64,000 nt of DNA from Tetraselmis striata. Taxonomy: Eukaryota; Chlorophyta; Chlorodendrophyceae; Chlorodendrales; Chlorodendraceae. This document shows positions 21,060 to 33,753 of this stretch, in pieces. The DNA lies in assembly GCA_006384855.1 (NCBI GenBank), contig VCJN01002319.1:248001-312000 (forward strand), read 5' to 3'. Within the stretch, counting starts at the first letter, position 1; every line of letters starts with the position of its first letter. The position numbers and the translations under genes are program-made. Below the pieces are notes generated by a model. The model saw only the letters and a program-made list of their open reading frames with translations. It was not told the DNA's origin and searched no databases.

Positions 21060-24000
21060 ATGGCTGAGATTCCGTCCGGCGTGGAGGCTAGCGGTCACAG
21101 GCGCAGCCAGCGAGCCCCGCCGGCTACCGGCAAGCGAGCCGACCTCGACGACGCTGCACGCCTGAGCGACGACGAGGACGGGGAGCTGGGGCAGGCCCGC
21201 GGCGGTAAGAAGCCCAGAAAGCCCGCCAGCGCCACCGGCAAGGCCGCGCCCAAGCCCCGGCGCGTGGAGGAGTTTGAGGAGCTGGTTGCGCACGGGCTGG
21301 GGGTGCACCCCTACGTCCTGACGCCGGAGGAGGACCTGCACCTGCCTCCCGGCATCGATGTGCCAGCCTACGCGCTGGTGCGCTGCTCGCCGCTGGGGAA
21401 TAGCGGATGAGGGCACGGGGGTTGCCTCTCATGAGGGGGGGGGGGGGGGGGGATCCACTGCTGAGCCTCTCAGCTAGCAACCCCGCAGATATCCAGCCAC
21501 AGCAGCTCCTGACTCCCCCGCCCCTGGCTCACCTTCCCTGCCCCCTGGCTTACCTGCACCGCCTCTCTGGTAGGTGCGCAACCACATTCTCACGAAATGG
21601 TACGCAGACGCCAAACGCTGGCTGACAGTTCAGGATGCGGGCGTTTCCATCCAGGTGAGGGCCTCACTTCCCAGTAAGAAAGGTCCTGCTATCTTGCCGC
21701 CCTGCGCCTCTACCCATCTGCATGTGAGTCCCCACCGCCCCTCACTCTGGCCACGCCCTCTCCACACCAGGAACGGCACACACACCTGGTCAAGCTCGCA
21801 TGGCAGTTCCTCACCGACCGCGGCCTCATCAACTACGGGATCGCGCCGAGGCTGATCTCTCGCGCGCGGCCCGCACCCGCTGTCAAGCCGCACTCGGTGA
21901 TCGTGGTGGGCGCAGGCCTGGCAGGTGCGGTGGCAGGGACGAGGGCAGGGTCACACCCGCACCCGCATCCGCACGCTCCCACGTTGATGCGCCGCAATGC
22001 GCCTGGGACATCGTAGCCAGCTGACATCGGCGCGTTGTGCTCAGGGCTTGCGGCCGCGCGGCAGCTTGTGGCGGCCGGGCACCAGGTGGTGATGCTGGAG
22101 GGCCGTGAAATCGCGGGCGGGCGGGTGAGGACGGTGCGGCTGGAGGGCGGGGGCGAGGCGGCGGTGGCGGATCTGGGCGGGTCCGTGGTGACAGGTGAGG
22201 GGCGCCTCCACCCCCCCTCCCCCTCACCACCTGTCAGCCCCCCTTTCCTGTCCCAACCTGGCCTTGAGCGACCGGTCGCCGGCACTGTGTGGAAACGCAC
22301 AGGCACGGACGGCAACCCCATCTCCCTGATGGCCACACAGATCGACGCGCCGCTGCACAAGATCGCTGGGGAGGTGTCCCTGTATCACCCCGACGGTACA
22401 GAGATCGACAAGGAGATGGACGACCACATGTCCAGCCACTTTGACGACCTGCTGGAGAGCTGCAAGGAGGCCGCCGACGCTCTGGGCCCCAAGGCGTCCG
22501 CGCTGAGCCTGGGCGCCGCGCTGCGGGCGATGTGGGCCGACAGTGAGCTGGCCAAGCGGGGCGACCCCACGCTGCAGGCGATGTTCAACTGGCACGTGGC
22601 CAACATAGAGTTTGCCAACGCCAACAGCATCAACGAGCTCAGCCTCACCGAGTGGGACCAAGACGACGAGTGCGCCCCGCGCCGCCGCGCCCGTGTAGGG
22701 AAAAACCCCGTGAAATTCTATAAATTCCGGCACGCCCCAGCTGCCGGGGTGAGAGTCCTGACTGAGCAGGTGAGCATGCCATGCTGCTGAGGCCCTGCTG
22801 CTGTTGCGTCCCAGGTATGAGCTGCAGGGGGAGCACGCCTGGGTGGCAGGTGACGGCCCAAACCATAGGCCCGAAGTGCGGGCGCGGGCGCTTTGCTCCT
22901 CACACCTCCTGGCAGCGATAGACAAATACTGATCAAACTATAGATTGGACCCTAGCTGTAGCTACTGTGGGCACACAATTTTATTATTTTTCACTTGGAA
23001 CATTTACACTCTTTCATCCGCCGCGCGGCTCCCTGTCCGCAGGCGGCAACGTGCGGCTCATCCAGGGCCTGGTGAAGGACCTGAACATCATGTACAAGGC
23101 TCCCGTGGAGCGCATCGCCTACGACGACTCTGGCGTCACCGTGAGCACTGCCACGCACGAGCTCCAGGTGCGCGCCCCCTCCCTCCCTACTCCCTCCACC
23201 CCTCCCCGCTCTGCCGCAGATCCCACCGCCACCACCACCCAGCCCCCCCAGCCTCCACTCCCCCTAGCACCCTTGTGCGCCATGCTCACGGGCAGAGGGA
23301 GGCTGACGCAGGCATATGGTGCGCCGCCAGGCGGACGCGGTGCTGGTGACTGTGCCGCTGGGTGTGCTCAAGCGGGGCGCCATTGCGTTTGACCCGCCGC
23401 TCCCCGCAGCCAAGCAGGACGTGATCCAGCGGCTGGGCTTTGGGGTGCTCAACAAGGCAAGTGAGGGGCCGGGTGCCCCTGTGCGCCAGCCCGCCCCACG
23501 CGGCCCTGGCGGCGGCGGCGGCGGCGGCATCTGACTGGGGGACGGTGCTGAGCGCAGGTGGTGCTGCTCTTCCCGTCTGCTTTCTGGGGCGATACCGACA
23601 TGTTTGGGCGGCTGGTGGACCCTGGTACCAGCCACGGCCTGTACTACCTGGTGTACTCCTACAACGCGATTTCAGGCGGAGCAGTGCTCACCGCGCTGGC
23701 GGCAGGGGAGGCCGCGCTGGAGGTGGAGCGCCGCCCCGAGGCTGAGGTGGTGGCGGAGGTGGTGGGCGCACTGCGCCGGATGTACGCCAAGCAGGGCGTG
23801 TCGGTGCCCGAACCTCTAGATGTGCGCCCCGCAACCCCGTCCCCATACTTAACCCCCACCACCCAATACATGTACATGTATCATACATATATGTACGCAA
23901 ATAACACCGCGAGAGTGTACTCAGATGCGCGTGGAAGGGGGGTCAATGACAGTGTGAGGATGTCTGCTGATGTGGGCCTGCTGGCACGGGCTGTGCCCCC

Positions 24001-24995
24001 ATCCCTCTGTTGCTCCGGGCTGCAGTCGACTGTCACCCGTTGGGGCTCCGATCCGATGGCCTACGGGTCCTACAGCAGCATGGCGGTGGGCACCCATGGG
24101 CGCGACTACCAGGTAACTGCTCTTGCCCCCCCCCCCCCCCCCCCCCCCCACCTCCGCTCGGCTTCCCTCGCCAGAAGTCATGAGGGTTGAGGGGGGGCAT
24201 GAAGGAGATGGGGCCTGATACGGCTCACTGGTGGGGGACGTGCGCCCCGCAGGTCCTGGCGCAGCCCGTGGGGCGCGTCTTCTTCGCGGGTGAGGCCACC
24301 ACGCACAAGTATCCCGCCACCATGCACGGCGCGTTCCACTCGGGCCTGCGGGAGGCTGCCAACATCGCCGCCACCCTGGACACGATGCCGCCGCCCGAGC
24401 AGCTGCAGGTCCGCGCCGCATTTTTGTATCCCGCAGACCGGCGGAGGACTTTCATATTGTGCAAACGTACAGATGGGATGTCTGAGCATGTATGGCCGCC
24501 CTTTTTGGGGGAGCCCAGTGGGGGGGGGGGGGGGGGTCCAGCAGCTTTTCACGCCATTTGCTTGATGTGCCGCAACGTGATGCGGGTGGTGCGCTGACAG
24601 CGGGGCGCTGACCACAGGAGTGTGGGGCGCTGTCCGTCGCGGAGCTGGCCCAGCAGGCAGCGGGGCTGCAGCAGCTGTTTGCCGGCCCACTGGATGTGGA
24701 ATTTGGCTGCTGCGCCGCGCTGTACGCGCCGGCGGGGAGTGCGCTGGCGGAGTACGCGCTGCTGCGCGTGGAGGCGCCGCTGGGCGGTCGCGTTGGCTGC
24801 GGCGAGCCGACGGTGCCATTGTACGCTGCGGCGACGCGCGCTCAGGTGGCGGCGGCGCGGGCGGCGCGCGGCGGCGATGCGGGCCGGCTGGCCGTTCTGC
24901 GAGGCGTGCTGCTGGGCCGGGCCGGGCTCGGGCGCATCGGCACCCAGCTCATGCAGCAGCTGCTGGCCGCCCGGAAGGCGAAGGCCGCCGCTTGA
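21060..24995 (+). CDS. LSD1-type lysine-specific histone demethylase (SWIRM plus amine oxidase)
   Basis: FAD-dependent chromatin enzyme expected to remove methyl groups from histone H3 lysine 4. Twelve exons join in frame to 746 codons: 21060-21377, 21574-21654, 21771-21924, 22045-22194, 22303-22669, 22815-22849, 23043-23167, 23331-23456, 23558-23821, 24026-24112, 24253-24408, 24618-24995. A basic/acidic N-terminus leads to a SWIRM domain ([30 protein letters not shown]). The FAD dinucleotide fold [14 protein letters not shown] is split by an intron. Then come [27 protein letters not shown], the FGVLNKVV lysine known to touch FAD in LSD1, and [18 protein letters not shown]. The animal Tower insertion is absent, as in plants. 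The 126-residue Ala-rich C-terminus is extra. Intron 8 has a GC donor (AAG|GCAAGT). Introns 1, 10 and 11 hold long G or C tracts. Confidence 0.9.
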
Positions 24996-25300
24996 TGACA
25001 CACCACGGGGCCTTGGGAGCAAGACCTGCTTGGCGTGATCACCCCGCCACGTTTGTGTGGTATTGCCGAAAGAGGTCCAATTGCTTGCATAGCGCAATGC
25101 CACCAGATAGTTTGCCTTGCCATCATGCACCATAGCCTACCCACCTTCCCCCCAATGTGAAACGGAGAGGGGGGGGGGGGGGGGTCCCTTCTTCCACAGT
25201 CTCTTCGCAAGAGCGCCCGCTCCCGCAGGATATAGTATCCCACACCAGTACCTACCAAAGCGCACCGATGGGTGTGATTCAAGCACCTGCCCCCTCTTCT
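24996..25300. other. Convergent intergenic region
   Basis: About 305 bases between the LSD1-type stop and the FKBP stop, with a G tract at about 25169-25184. This is where the 3' UTRs of the two convergent genes must end. No other element is visible. Confidence 0.6.
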
Positions 25301-26589
25301 TTACCCGCTGCTACCCGCAAACTTGTCCAGCGCGAGGAGCTCGATGGTGAAGAGTAGCTTCTTGCCCGCCAGCATGTTGTTGGCGTCCAGCATCACGTCC
25401 GCCTCGGTGACCTTCAGGATGAGTGCCTTGCCGCCATTGGACAGCTCCAAAATCGCGCCCTCCTTCAGGCCGCCCTGGCTGCGGGAGCCGCACCACAGTG
25501 TGTCTGTGAGCCCCCCCCCCCGCACCGGTGCCATCCTCCGCTCAGCTCAACAGTGCACATGCCGCAGGGCAGGGGCAGCACACACTTTTTGTACCGGCCA
25601 GCCAGGCGGACCATCTCCTCGTGGTCGATGGGCACCTTGAACACCAAATCCTCCGACCACTCCCCGCCGCTCGCCTGCGACCCACCGAGCACCCTCAGCA
25701 ACCCTCATTCACCATTCTGCGTCCATGACAGGTCAAGCAAGTAGGTTGGCATTCAGGCGGGCGCCCCCCTGCACTGACCTCCAGTTCCACCGTCTGCCCG
25801 ACTGCTAGCCCACGCACCGCGGCATCGAAGCCCTGCGTGCGGTATTGTCGCCACATTAGCCCGCTGAGGCAACGACAGTTGCGCATGCAGGGTGCTCGGC
25901 AAACATTTTGTCGGAGCAATTCTGGCCAATTGGTAATTTTGAGGCCGGGGGGGGGGGGGGGGGGGGGGGGGGATGCCTGGTAGAAGGGATTGCCCACGAT
26001 GTCGCCAGCACCGATTTCGAACGAGATACCCTCCGGCTCCGCGTCCTCGCTCCTTTCCATCACCTCGCCCGTCTCGTCGCAGCACACGTACCGCACGCGC
26101 ACGACGTCGCCCTCGACTGCCACCTGTGGGATGTCGTCTGCCAGCCAGCGGTACAGCAGGTGAGATGATCCGGCGGTCAAGATGCGTACCACCCGGCTGC
26201 AGAGACCCCCAGCCACACTGCTTTCGCGAGCCAGACAATTGCACTGCCCTCAAGTTCAACACCGCGGAATTCACGCAGGCCCGTTTCTGCACGCAGACTG
26301 ATGGCGGCAAACATGCCTCTGTAGGGTCGGGGCGCGTGCTCTGCATGTCTAGCCACACAGGCGGGCCCTGCGTACCAGCAGTAGCGCGCATCGTGGCGGC
26401 GGTCAGACCACGCCCGCTGTATTCCCTGAATCCGGTTGCAAGCGGGTGGGGGCCAGCCACTAACAGCCGGCTGGTCAGCGCCGCCGGCAGTGGGGGGCGT
26501 CGTGGCGCACGTCGGGCCACCGATGGCGTTGCGTTGGCCGCCGGCAGCGCTGCGACGGTGCGGCACCTCGCAAGCATCGGCCTTGGCAT
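25301..26589 (-). CDS. FKBP-type peptidyl-prolyl isomerase, SlyD-like
   Basis: Proline isomerase with the split FKBP/SlyD layout. Four C-terminal exons join in frame: 26123-25977, 25832-25779, 25674-25586, 25478-25301. They read EGDVVRVRYVCCDETGEVME, FEIGAGDIVGNPFYQGFDAA, VRGLAVGQTVELE, then an insert-flap-like part with EWSEDLVFKVP. The ending LDANNMLAGKKLLFTIELL is the counterpart of the bacterial 'DGNHPLAG' ending, with Asn for His. The first exon is not fixed; ATGs at 26589 or 26577 open an Arg/Ala-rich, acid-poor leader (MLARCRTVAALPAANA) resembling an organelle transit peptide. The intron after exon 26123-25977 appears to use a GC donor (CAG|GCATCC) and contains a poly-G/C tract of about 24 bases. 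Confidence 0.75.
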
Positions 26590-26966
26590 CGGAAAGTATA
26601 TGGACGGGGGTTGGTATCTCTCACTCAAGGATACCCGTGTGCACCGTCGCTAGTGGATACAGTGGCGATGGCCTCCTTGCTATGGGAAAAAGTCTGGCGG
26701 CGTGGGTTGTTGTCCTGGAGGATGTCTTCCCACGGGCGCCGCTGCGCTGCTCCTACTGCTCGGATGGGGACACGTGGTACCACGCGATAATGCGTACGAG
26801 TAGGTGACGGCGGCGCGCTGGGACGATCTGGTGGCGGATGATACACGAGGTAAGAAATATTGTACTGAATTTGTACGACTTGATAGTATGTGAGTGCTGA
26901 CCTGCGGTCCTGCTGCACATCCCTTGGTGGGATCGTGCCGATCGACGGTTCGCAGGCGGGTTCTGC

Positions 26967-26980
26967 TGATGACGTCATCA
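26967..26980. promoter_or_regulatory. Palindromic CRE-like site
   Basis: A perfect 14-bp palindrome, TGATGACGTCATCA, containing the bZIP core TGACGTCA. It lies about 380 bp upstream of the likely FKBP start on the minus strand. Regulatory role inferred only from the motif. Confidence 0.35.
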
Positions 26981-27417
26981 GATTGCTGCGAACTTACTGT
27001 GCCGTTTACGCCGTTTAACGGTTTCCCTGACGGTGTGTACCGTACAGGTACCGGCACCTAAAATACATATATACCCTGTATATGCATATTCATCCCTAAC
27101 TACCTATGTTTATACCTGTGCGGTTTACCTATGCGGATTCCTATGCGGATTACCTATGTTTATATGCACACATGCTCCCAAAAATGCATATATATTTACA
27201 GCCTCGGCTAGCCGTGACAGACACCTAAATATGTCGTATGCAACTCGAAGGTCCGGTACCTCGATGACAGCTAGCGACCAAGCTAGGATTACCTGCTGCA
27301 TTCATCCGGACACCTGGCAGGAATCCAGGTACAAGTAGTAGTTAGCGCAGCAGGTACAGGTAGTCGCGAAGTTATAGCTCGTAGTTTAATATACCTGTAG
27401 CTCTGGCCTGGTTGTCG

Positions 27418-27499
27418 GGTTATGGCACAGCAGCATCAGCGGAGCGAGGCGCGAGCAGTATATATGCTCGCACGCCGCTCCGCTGCTGCTGTGCATAAC
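27418..27499. repeat. Long imperfect palindrome
   Basis: About 82 bp: GTTATGGCACAGCAGC-type left arm and GCTGCTGCTGTGCATAAC-type right arm around a central AGTATATATGCT. Only a few mismatches or small gaps interrupt the arms. It would fold into a long cruciform or hairpin. It lies in the gene-free interval 26590-28160, which otherwise holds a poly-G run near 28087-28104 and no gene I can support. Confidence 0.65.
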
Positions 27500-28167
27500 T
27501 TTTTGGTTACTACAGGGAGAGCGTCCAGAGAATACGGGTGTGCATGGTCAGACGCCTGATACGGGTACGGGTAAGATTTATGGTTTTGGTTTTTAACCAG
27601 ACGGGCCGGTTTAGCAGCCGTCAGACAGGCGAGTGCCGCCTGAAGTGCCAAGGAAGAGACACGCGCTCCTGCGGCGATCGTACACGGAACACCCACCAGC
27701 CGGGCCATACGGGCAAAAACTCCCTGCAGAAGTTACTCTACTCTCAGCCGACCGGTACCTATCGGCTGCGAGCGTTTACCTGCGGCGGTCCGGCGACGAG
27801 CGACATCTCGATACTCGGGAGGCACTTGGCATAGGTCGGCAAACAATGGCCTGGCGAGCCCGTTGAAGTCGGACTATACCATCCTCTACTGCATCGCCCT
27901 CTGAGCCCCCATGCCGTCCGGTGCCGACCCATCTCCTGGGAATAACGTCCCAACACGACGGGTCGAGACCCATCGGACGCCATGGTATACTGCCCAGCCC
28001 CCGCTTTCACCTCGGGGTGGTATTAAGGCCGCGGCGAAGACTACCGAGAGATCCGCTGGCGTGGAAACGGAGTTGATGGAAACGAGGGGGGGGGGGGGGG
28101 GGGGCACCTTGGCCGTGCAAGGGCCTGAAGTTCGCCTGCTACCGCGTCAGTCGCCTGAGGTCTGTGT

Positions 28168-29759
28168 GTGGCCCGCGCCTGCAGGCGCACCCCCAGCGAC
28201 CGCTGCTGCTGCTGCGTGCCGCAGTGCATGGACATGCGCACCGGCCTGCTGCTGCTCTCCTCGCTTGAGGTGCACCCCCCCCCCCCCCCCCCCCCCCCTT
28301 CCTACTCAAATAAGAAGGATGACAAAATGGGGACTTACCCTCACGCCGTGACGCCGCCCTGCCAGCGCGGAATATTGCGAGTTTAAGGAACTGGCTGGGC
28401 GGGAAGGCCGCTCGTCAGATATGTCTGACTCCGCATATGCGTAGATGGTGTACGGCGCTGCAGGGGTCATCAGCGCGCTGGCCTACATGATCATGGGCGA
28501 CCCGGAGGCGTACATTACTGGCACGCAGGTGGTGTTGTTCTTTTTGGATTCTTATATCCTCGCGCTAGGCATGGCAGGCGTGCTGGCAACCCACTCGAGG
28601 GACAAGGTGCAGGCGTTCGATGCACAGACGCTGCGCTACACGACATGGTTCTACAAGATGTGCGAGCCCCTGCCCTGATTAGCCCCCTCCCCCGCCCCTT
28701 CCCTTACTCCATCGTATCTAGCGAGAACAGCTAAGCTGCCCCCGCCATTCCGGTGCAGGTCGGTGGTCGGATTTCTCCTCAGCCTGTTGCAGATGGTAGT
28801 CGCCGTCACTTTCAGCAGCATCGCCATCTCGCAAAACGAGGACCTACAGGCGGATCTGTCGCTCCATTCGGGCGACAACCCGAGCGGCGCCGCTTCCTTT
28901 GCCTGGTTTGTCATGGTTAATGCCATCGTGTGGCCGCTGTTGATGGGTGCCCCCCCCCTCCCCCCCAACCAAAAAAAACACACACACACACATACACTCA
29001 CGCACCCGTCCGCAGGGACTAACTCTACCCTGCCTCGTCTCTTTCTCAGTCATTGACACCACTGAATGTGTCTGATTTGCGGCAGCGTATCTGTAGACCA
29101 CGCCTGGTCGCTTGGCCGCATAGGGTATGAACATGGAAACCCGATGATGGCCAGGTTATATGGCGTACATGACAATGACATGCATTTTTGGTGTTTAGGC
29201 AGGGGTTGCCCTAATGAGATATTGAGAGACTTCATCTGCCACGGGTGGCAAGTGTTGGCGATTGTCTGTCCGAGCCATTTGCGTGAGGTTGTGATTCACG
29301 CGCCGTCCTGCTCTTGAAGAAAGGGAAAAAGAAAGTGCGCTTTCCTCGCGACAGGCGTTAAGGTGCCACATGGGCATGCGTATGACTCCACTTCGTACAA
29401 GGAATGATGAGAGGGAATATATATATGGGTGAAGTGACATGGACCCACCCACCCAACTGAGCCCCCCCTCCTCCCTCCCCCTTCTGGCCCCCTCAGGTTA
29501 CTTCACGTGGATCAAGTGGTCCTACCTGGAGAAGCTACGGCACGAGCGGCGCGGCGTGGTGCTGGGGCTGCCCGTCTGCCGCCGGCTGGGTGACATGGAC
29601 CCACAGGAGCGTTACCCCACCGCGCAGATGGCGGAGGTTGCTGGCGACGGCGCTGCGGACAGGGTGGGCGCCGCGCGACCCGCAGTCCTGCAAACCTCCA
29701 GCTCGCTCGCTGCCCGCATGCGCTTAACAAGGCAAAGGGGGACGGGAGGCTGGTGTTGA
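28168..29759 (+). CDS. Multispan membrane protein, family uncertain
   Basis: Exons that join in frame: ...-28269, 28445-28659, 28759-28946, 29497-29759 (TGA). The protein begins in a Cys cluster (RCCCCVPQCMDMRTG) running into a first hydrophobic helix. Further membrane helices are AGVISALAYMIMG, VVLFFLDSYILALGMAGVL, GFLLSLLQMVVAVTFSSIAI and FAWFVMVNAIVWPLLM. The cytosolic-looking C-terminus is charged (YLEKLRHERRG). The C-rich start followed by four or five helices recalls small tetraspan proteins of endomembranes, but I cannot name a family. The true first exon and start Met are not resolved. Introns contain poly-C and a CA run. Confidence 0.6.
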
Positions 29760-30281
29760 GCGCTCGCCTGACTGGGCCTGGCCAATGTCGCGATGGCCGT
29801 TACTGCAGGGCGATAGCAAGGTTTAGCGGCGCGGCGCTCTGCATGCGAACAAGAGGCTCTACAACGAAGGGATGACCTAGATTTTGAAGAGGGAACTATG
29901 CATAGACAAAAGCGACGCGGGGCGTCAAGGGGTGAATCCCCTGGTGGCCTTCCAAGGTGCCAGTGCTCGAGTACGAAAGGATTGCACGACGAGCGTCGGC
30001 CAAGGCCGAGGCCGGGCCACCGGCACAGTGCCGAATCGGCGATTGCGGTGGCGCTGGCAGGGGCGATATTGAGTATTATTGAATTACAATGTGTTGACAT
30101 GTCATTCTTCGCCACTTGAGGAGTCGTTTTCACGGCATGCCAGAGCGTGCCAGCTGCGGCGGGGGGTGAGGGCCCAATGCCCCCATCCCTTTCGCCCCAT
30201 GTCCTCGCCACCACCTCCACAACGCGCACTGGTGTGCACGCGAGGCGGGGCGGCGCAAGGTACGGCGACAAGTAGGCGGCA
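29760..30281. other. Convergent 3' intergenic region
   Basis: Sequence between the stops of the multispan gene and the minus-strand two-transmembrane gene. No gene is supported. It should contain both 3' UTRs. Confidence 0.5.
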
Positions 30282-33200
30282 CTACCACCCGCGGTACTTG
30301 CGAGAGTACATGTAGAACGGTGGCGGCAGGTCGCTGTTGACCAAGACGTGGTGCTGCACGTTGAGAGGGTGGGGGGTGGGGGGGGGTTCAGTGAGGTGGA
30401 GGTCGCCGGACTAGAGACAGATGAGGCGACGATGGACAACGGAAGGTGGACAACGATGAAGGATGGTGGGGGAGGGGGCGCACGTATACGAGGAACATGA
30501 GGATGGGCGTGAGGCCGAGCAGAATGAAGGAGATGCCGCCCAGGATGATGCCACAGTAAATGAGCGCGGGGCCCTTGTTGCGCGGGAACTCGGGTGGCAC
30601 CGGCTGCGCCGTGTCACGCAGCTCCACTTCGAGCTGCGCCGCGGGTCGGGCCAGAGGGAGGTACGCCCGGGGGAGGGGGGGGGGGGGTCAACATGACATG
30701 GAAATGCCTTCTGAGTGGGGGAGGTTAATCCAGCACACGGTGGTGATGCGTGTTGGCTGGGCCACATGCTGGGGTGGGTCTTGGGGGCAGTGGGGCGACA
30801 GGGGACGGAGGTGCCATGCGGCGCACCTCAATGTTCATGCTCCCCAGCGCCGCGGGCGCCTCCTGCAGCGGCACGACGTACGGCTGGCTGTACTCCCCGA
30901 CAGCCTCGCGCAGCGTCCACGCGCAGCACTCCCCCTGCTGCGGCACCATCGCGTAGCGCAACTGGGGACGGGACACGAGGGGGGGAAGGGGTGTAAGTGC
31001 CCATGAAGACAGGCTAAAGATGGGATTGGGCGGGGGGAAGGGCCGCAACAGCGCAGGAGGGGAGAGGGGCGCGCCGCACCACCAGCTTCTCCAGCACGCC
31101 GATCGCCACGGTGCCGTTGTCCCGCGGTTCCACCGAGTACCAGTCTGCGCCGGCGCTGTGCGAGCGCAGGAAGGTCGACTGTATGCGCGGCACCAGCAGC
31201 GCGTCGTTGCTCAGCCGCAGCGCGGGCGCCCGCAGCGTCATCTCACCTGCAGCCACGCAACGGGGACGGCACCGGGATGACGGCCTCTGGCACTCTCACT
31301 CGCCAGCGGATGGGGGCTACCCCCGCTCGCATGCAGCGCATGTGTGTCAGGTCTGGCGCCGAGTCCATTGGCTGTCGAAACATCACTCAAGCCTCCACCA
31401 AGCCCCGTGATACGAGTCCAGGATGTGGAATGTATTGTGCAAAAGCGAAACGAAGTGAGTGTCAGGCTCGGAAAGGCCTGCTGCGGAGGTCTGCCCCCCC
31501 CCCCCCCCCCCCCTCCCATCTCACGGACACAGACACACACGCCACCCAACACCGATAACCCCATCCCCCCCCCCCCCCCCCCCCCCAACACACACACACA
31601 CATACACACACATATTAAGCAAGGCGTGCAAGGCATCAGGGAAGAAAGGGGGAGAGGGGGAGCGGCGGGGGTGGTGGTGGGGGGGGGGGGGGGGGGGGGG
31701 GCAGTGTGATTGCGCCTGGATTATAAGCTCAGATTCGGAGCGTTGTGGGCTGTATAGGGCCAAGGACGGTACCCTTCGGTGGGCTGAGCTGGAAGTACGA
31801 AAGTTGAGGATGACATCAGCCAGATGATTAGCTGATGCTGCGGTGAGCGGGGTGAGCAGAATGAGGGATGTCGGGAGGGGTGCCCATACATCCAAAGCGA
31901 CAGCGACGTGATGACAGCTGAGCACATACTGCCTGAAGGACGGCGTCCTTGCAGGTGACCTTGCGAGCAGCGCGCATGCATGTCGTGCCTATGAGCACAC
32001 CGGGCCCAAGCGCAACACCGAGGTATCGCGGCCTCGGAGGGAATCGTCCCGTGTTTGGGTCCCCCGCTTGGTCCAGACACGCGGGAAGGGGGGGCGTTGC
32101 GGGCGCACCCAGGAGGCTGTTCTCCGCGTAGCTGGTGTTGGTGCAGGGGCGCGGCCAGGGCCACAGCTCCCAGGGCCACAGGAAGCGCATCTTGTCCTGC
32201 GTGCTGTTGGCCATGAGGGAGAGCGGCACGTTGCGGCCGGCCACCTGAACCGAGTTGTACAGCGCAACGTAGGACGACCTGCGGCGCGCAGGCAGCGGTC
32301 AGGTCCCACCACCCGGGGGCCGCGAACACGCGGCCGCGGCGCCATGGGCTGGACCCTGAGGCTTTAGGGTTTGGCTTTAGGGTTTAGGATAATGGACCAC
32401 AAACATCGCAAAAAAACCGACTTGCAGTATGAAGAAATACATTGTATTATGTATATACCACTACAGCGGTAATTCAATACATGCAGCAGGGCAGGTGGCT
32501 CACCCCACTCGCGGGGGCTTGTACTGCGGGTCCACGTAGGTGTCGATCACGCCCGCCACGAACGCATCCACCTCCTCTATGCTCACCCTGCGCGCCAGGC
32601 AGCCCCAGGGAGGCGCCGCGGGTCAGCCAGGACCCCGCTTTCCCCAGGAGACAGCGGCGCCGGGAAGGGGCTGGAAGGCGAGAGGAGGAGGAGGGGGGGG
32701 GGGGAGGGGGGCACCTGTTGGGGGAGATGAGCGCCTCGGGCTGCTGCACCCCGAGGAAGAACACCTCGAGCTGCGGCACCGGGCTGACGCTGCCGCTGGG
32801 CTCCCGCACCACGCGCAGCCGCCCTGGGTGCGCGCTGACCGCTAGATCCACAGCCTCCTCCATCTGCGCCGGGGTCCCGCCACGCGCGGCGAGACGTGTG
32901 AGGTAGGAGACGGAGATGGCGATGGAGATGGACATTCAAACGCTATAGAGAAACGGTTCAAGGGGCCGAGGGAGTGGGAGGGGGGGGAGGGGGGGGGGGG
33001 CTCGTGACCCAGGGGCAGGCATGGTACATGTTGGGACATCCGCATGCATGGTGGGAAGCGGAGGGGGGAGCCCGGTGGGAAGGGGAGGGGGGCATGCAGG
33101 CTTCGTACCTGCGCGCAGAGGTTGTTGCTGACGCTGCCGATGCTGCGGGTGCACGCGGCGGTGCTGCCGGTGTAGATGACAATGGTCGGGATGTCCTCCG

Positions 33201-33753
33201 AGGGGCGCAGCAGGTCTACTTCCCAGTCGTCCACGCGCGCCAGGTACGTGGGCCAGTACGCGGTGCCCAGCATGCGGTGGTAGCGCCTGCCGGCGTATGT
33301 GCATGCAACAGTGAGACGACGGTGGGAAGGTACACCCGAGGGGGGGGGGATTCAGGTGCTCGAGCCGCCGAGGTCACGTGACGGCGCCGCCCTGCTGCGG
33401 AGCATGGCAGAGCAAGGCGAGGCGCTCACGCTATCCCTGTCTGCGTGGTGCGGTAGTCCCACAGCATATCCCGAAAGTCACGGTCCACCACGGTGAGGAA
33501 GGTGGTCTGCCAAACGTAAGAAGGGGGAGGAGGGCGGGAGATTTAGTGAGCTCAAGCCTCCTTCACCCTGTTCCTGTTCGTCAGCCTGTACAACACGGCG
33601 TCCAGTCGCTCAGGGGGCACGTGGTGGCCATACCTCGTAGAGGATGCTGAGGGTGGCGGTCACCAGCAGGATGGCCATCACGGAGAAGTAGCCCGACAGG
33701 CGGAGCCATCCCTCCCGCGTCGTCGTCACGTTCAGCGGCAGCAGCAGCACCAT
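30282..33753 (-). CDS. Two-transmembrane protein with large lumenal/extracellular domain, unknown family
   Basis: Ten exons join in frame to 432 codons: 33753-33634, 33506-33430, 33286-33109, 32863-32715, 32587-32504, 32278-32109, 31246-31083, 30961-30827, 30633-30484, 30353-30282. All borders are GT-AG and phases agree. An N-terminal anchor (YFSVMAILLVTATLSILY) and a C-terminal anchor (IYCGIILGGISFILLGLTPI) enclose about 310 residues. These carry N-glycosylation sequons (NSTQ, NTSY, NGTV), Cys pairs, and a Trp/Pro patch FLWPWELWPWPRPC. The tail ends YMYSRKYRGW. The start is the first ATG of exon 1; an upstream exon is possible. I recognise no family and assign no function. Introns hold several long G/C tracts. 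Confidence 0.65.
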
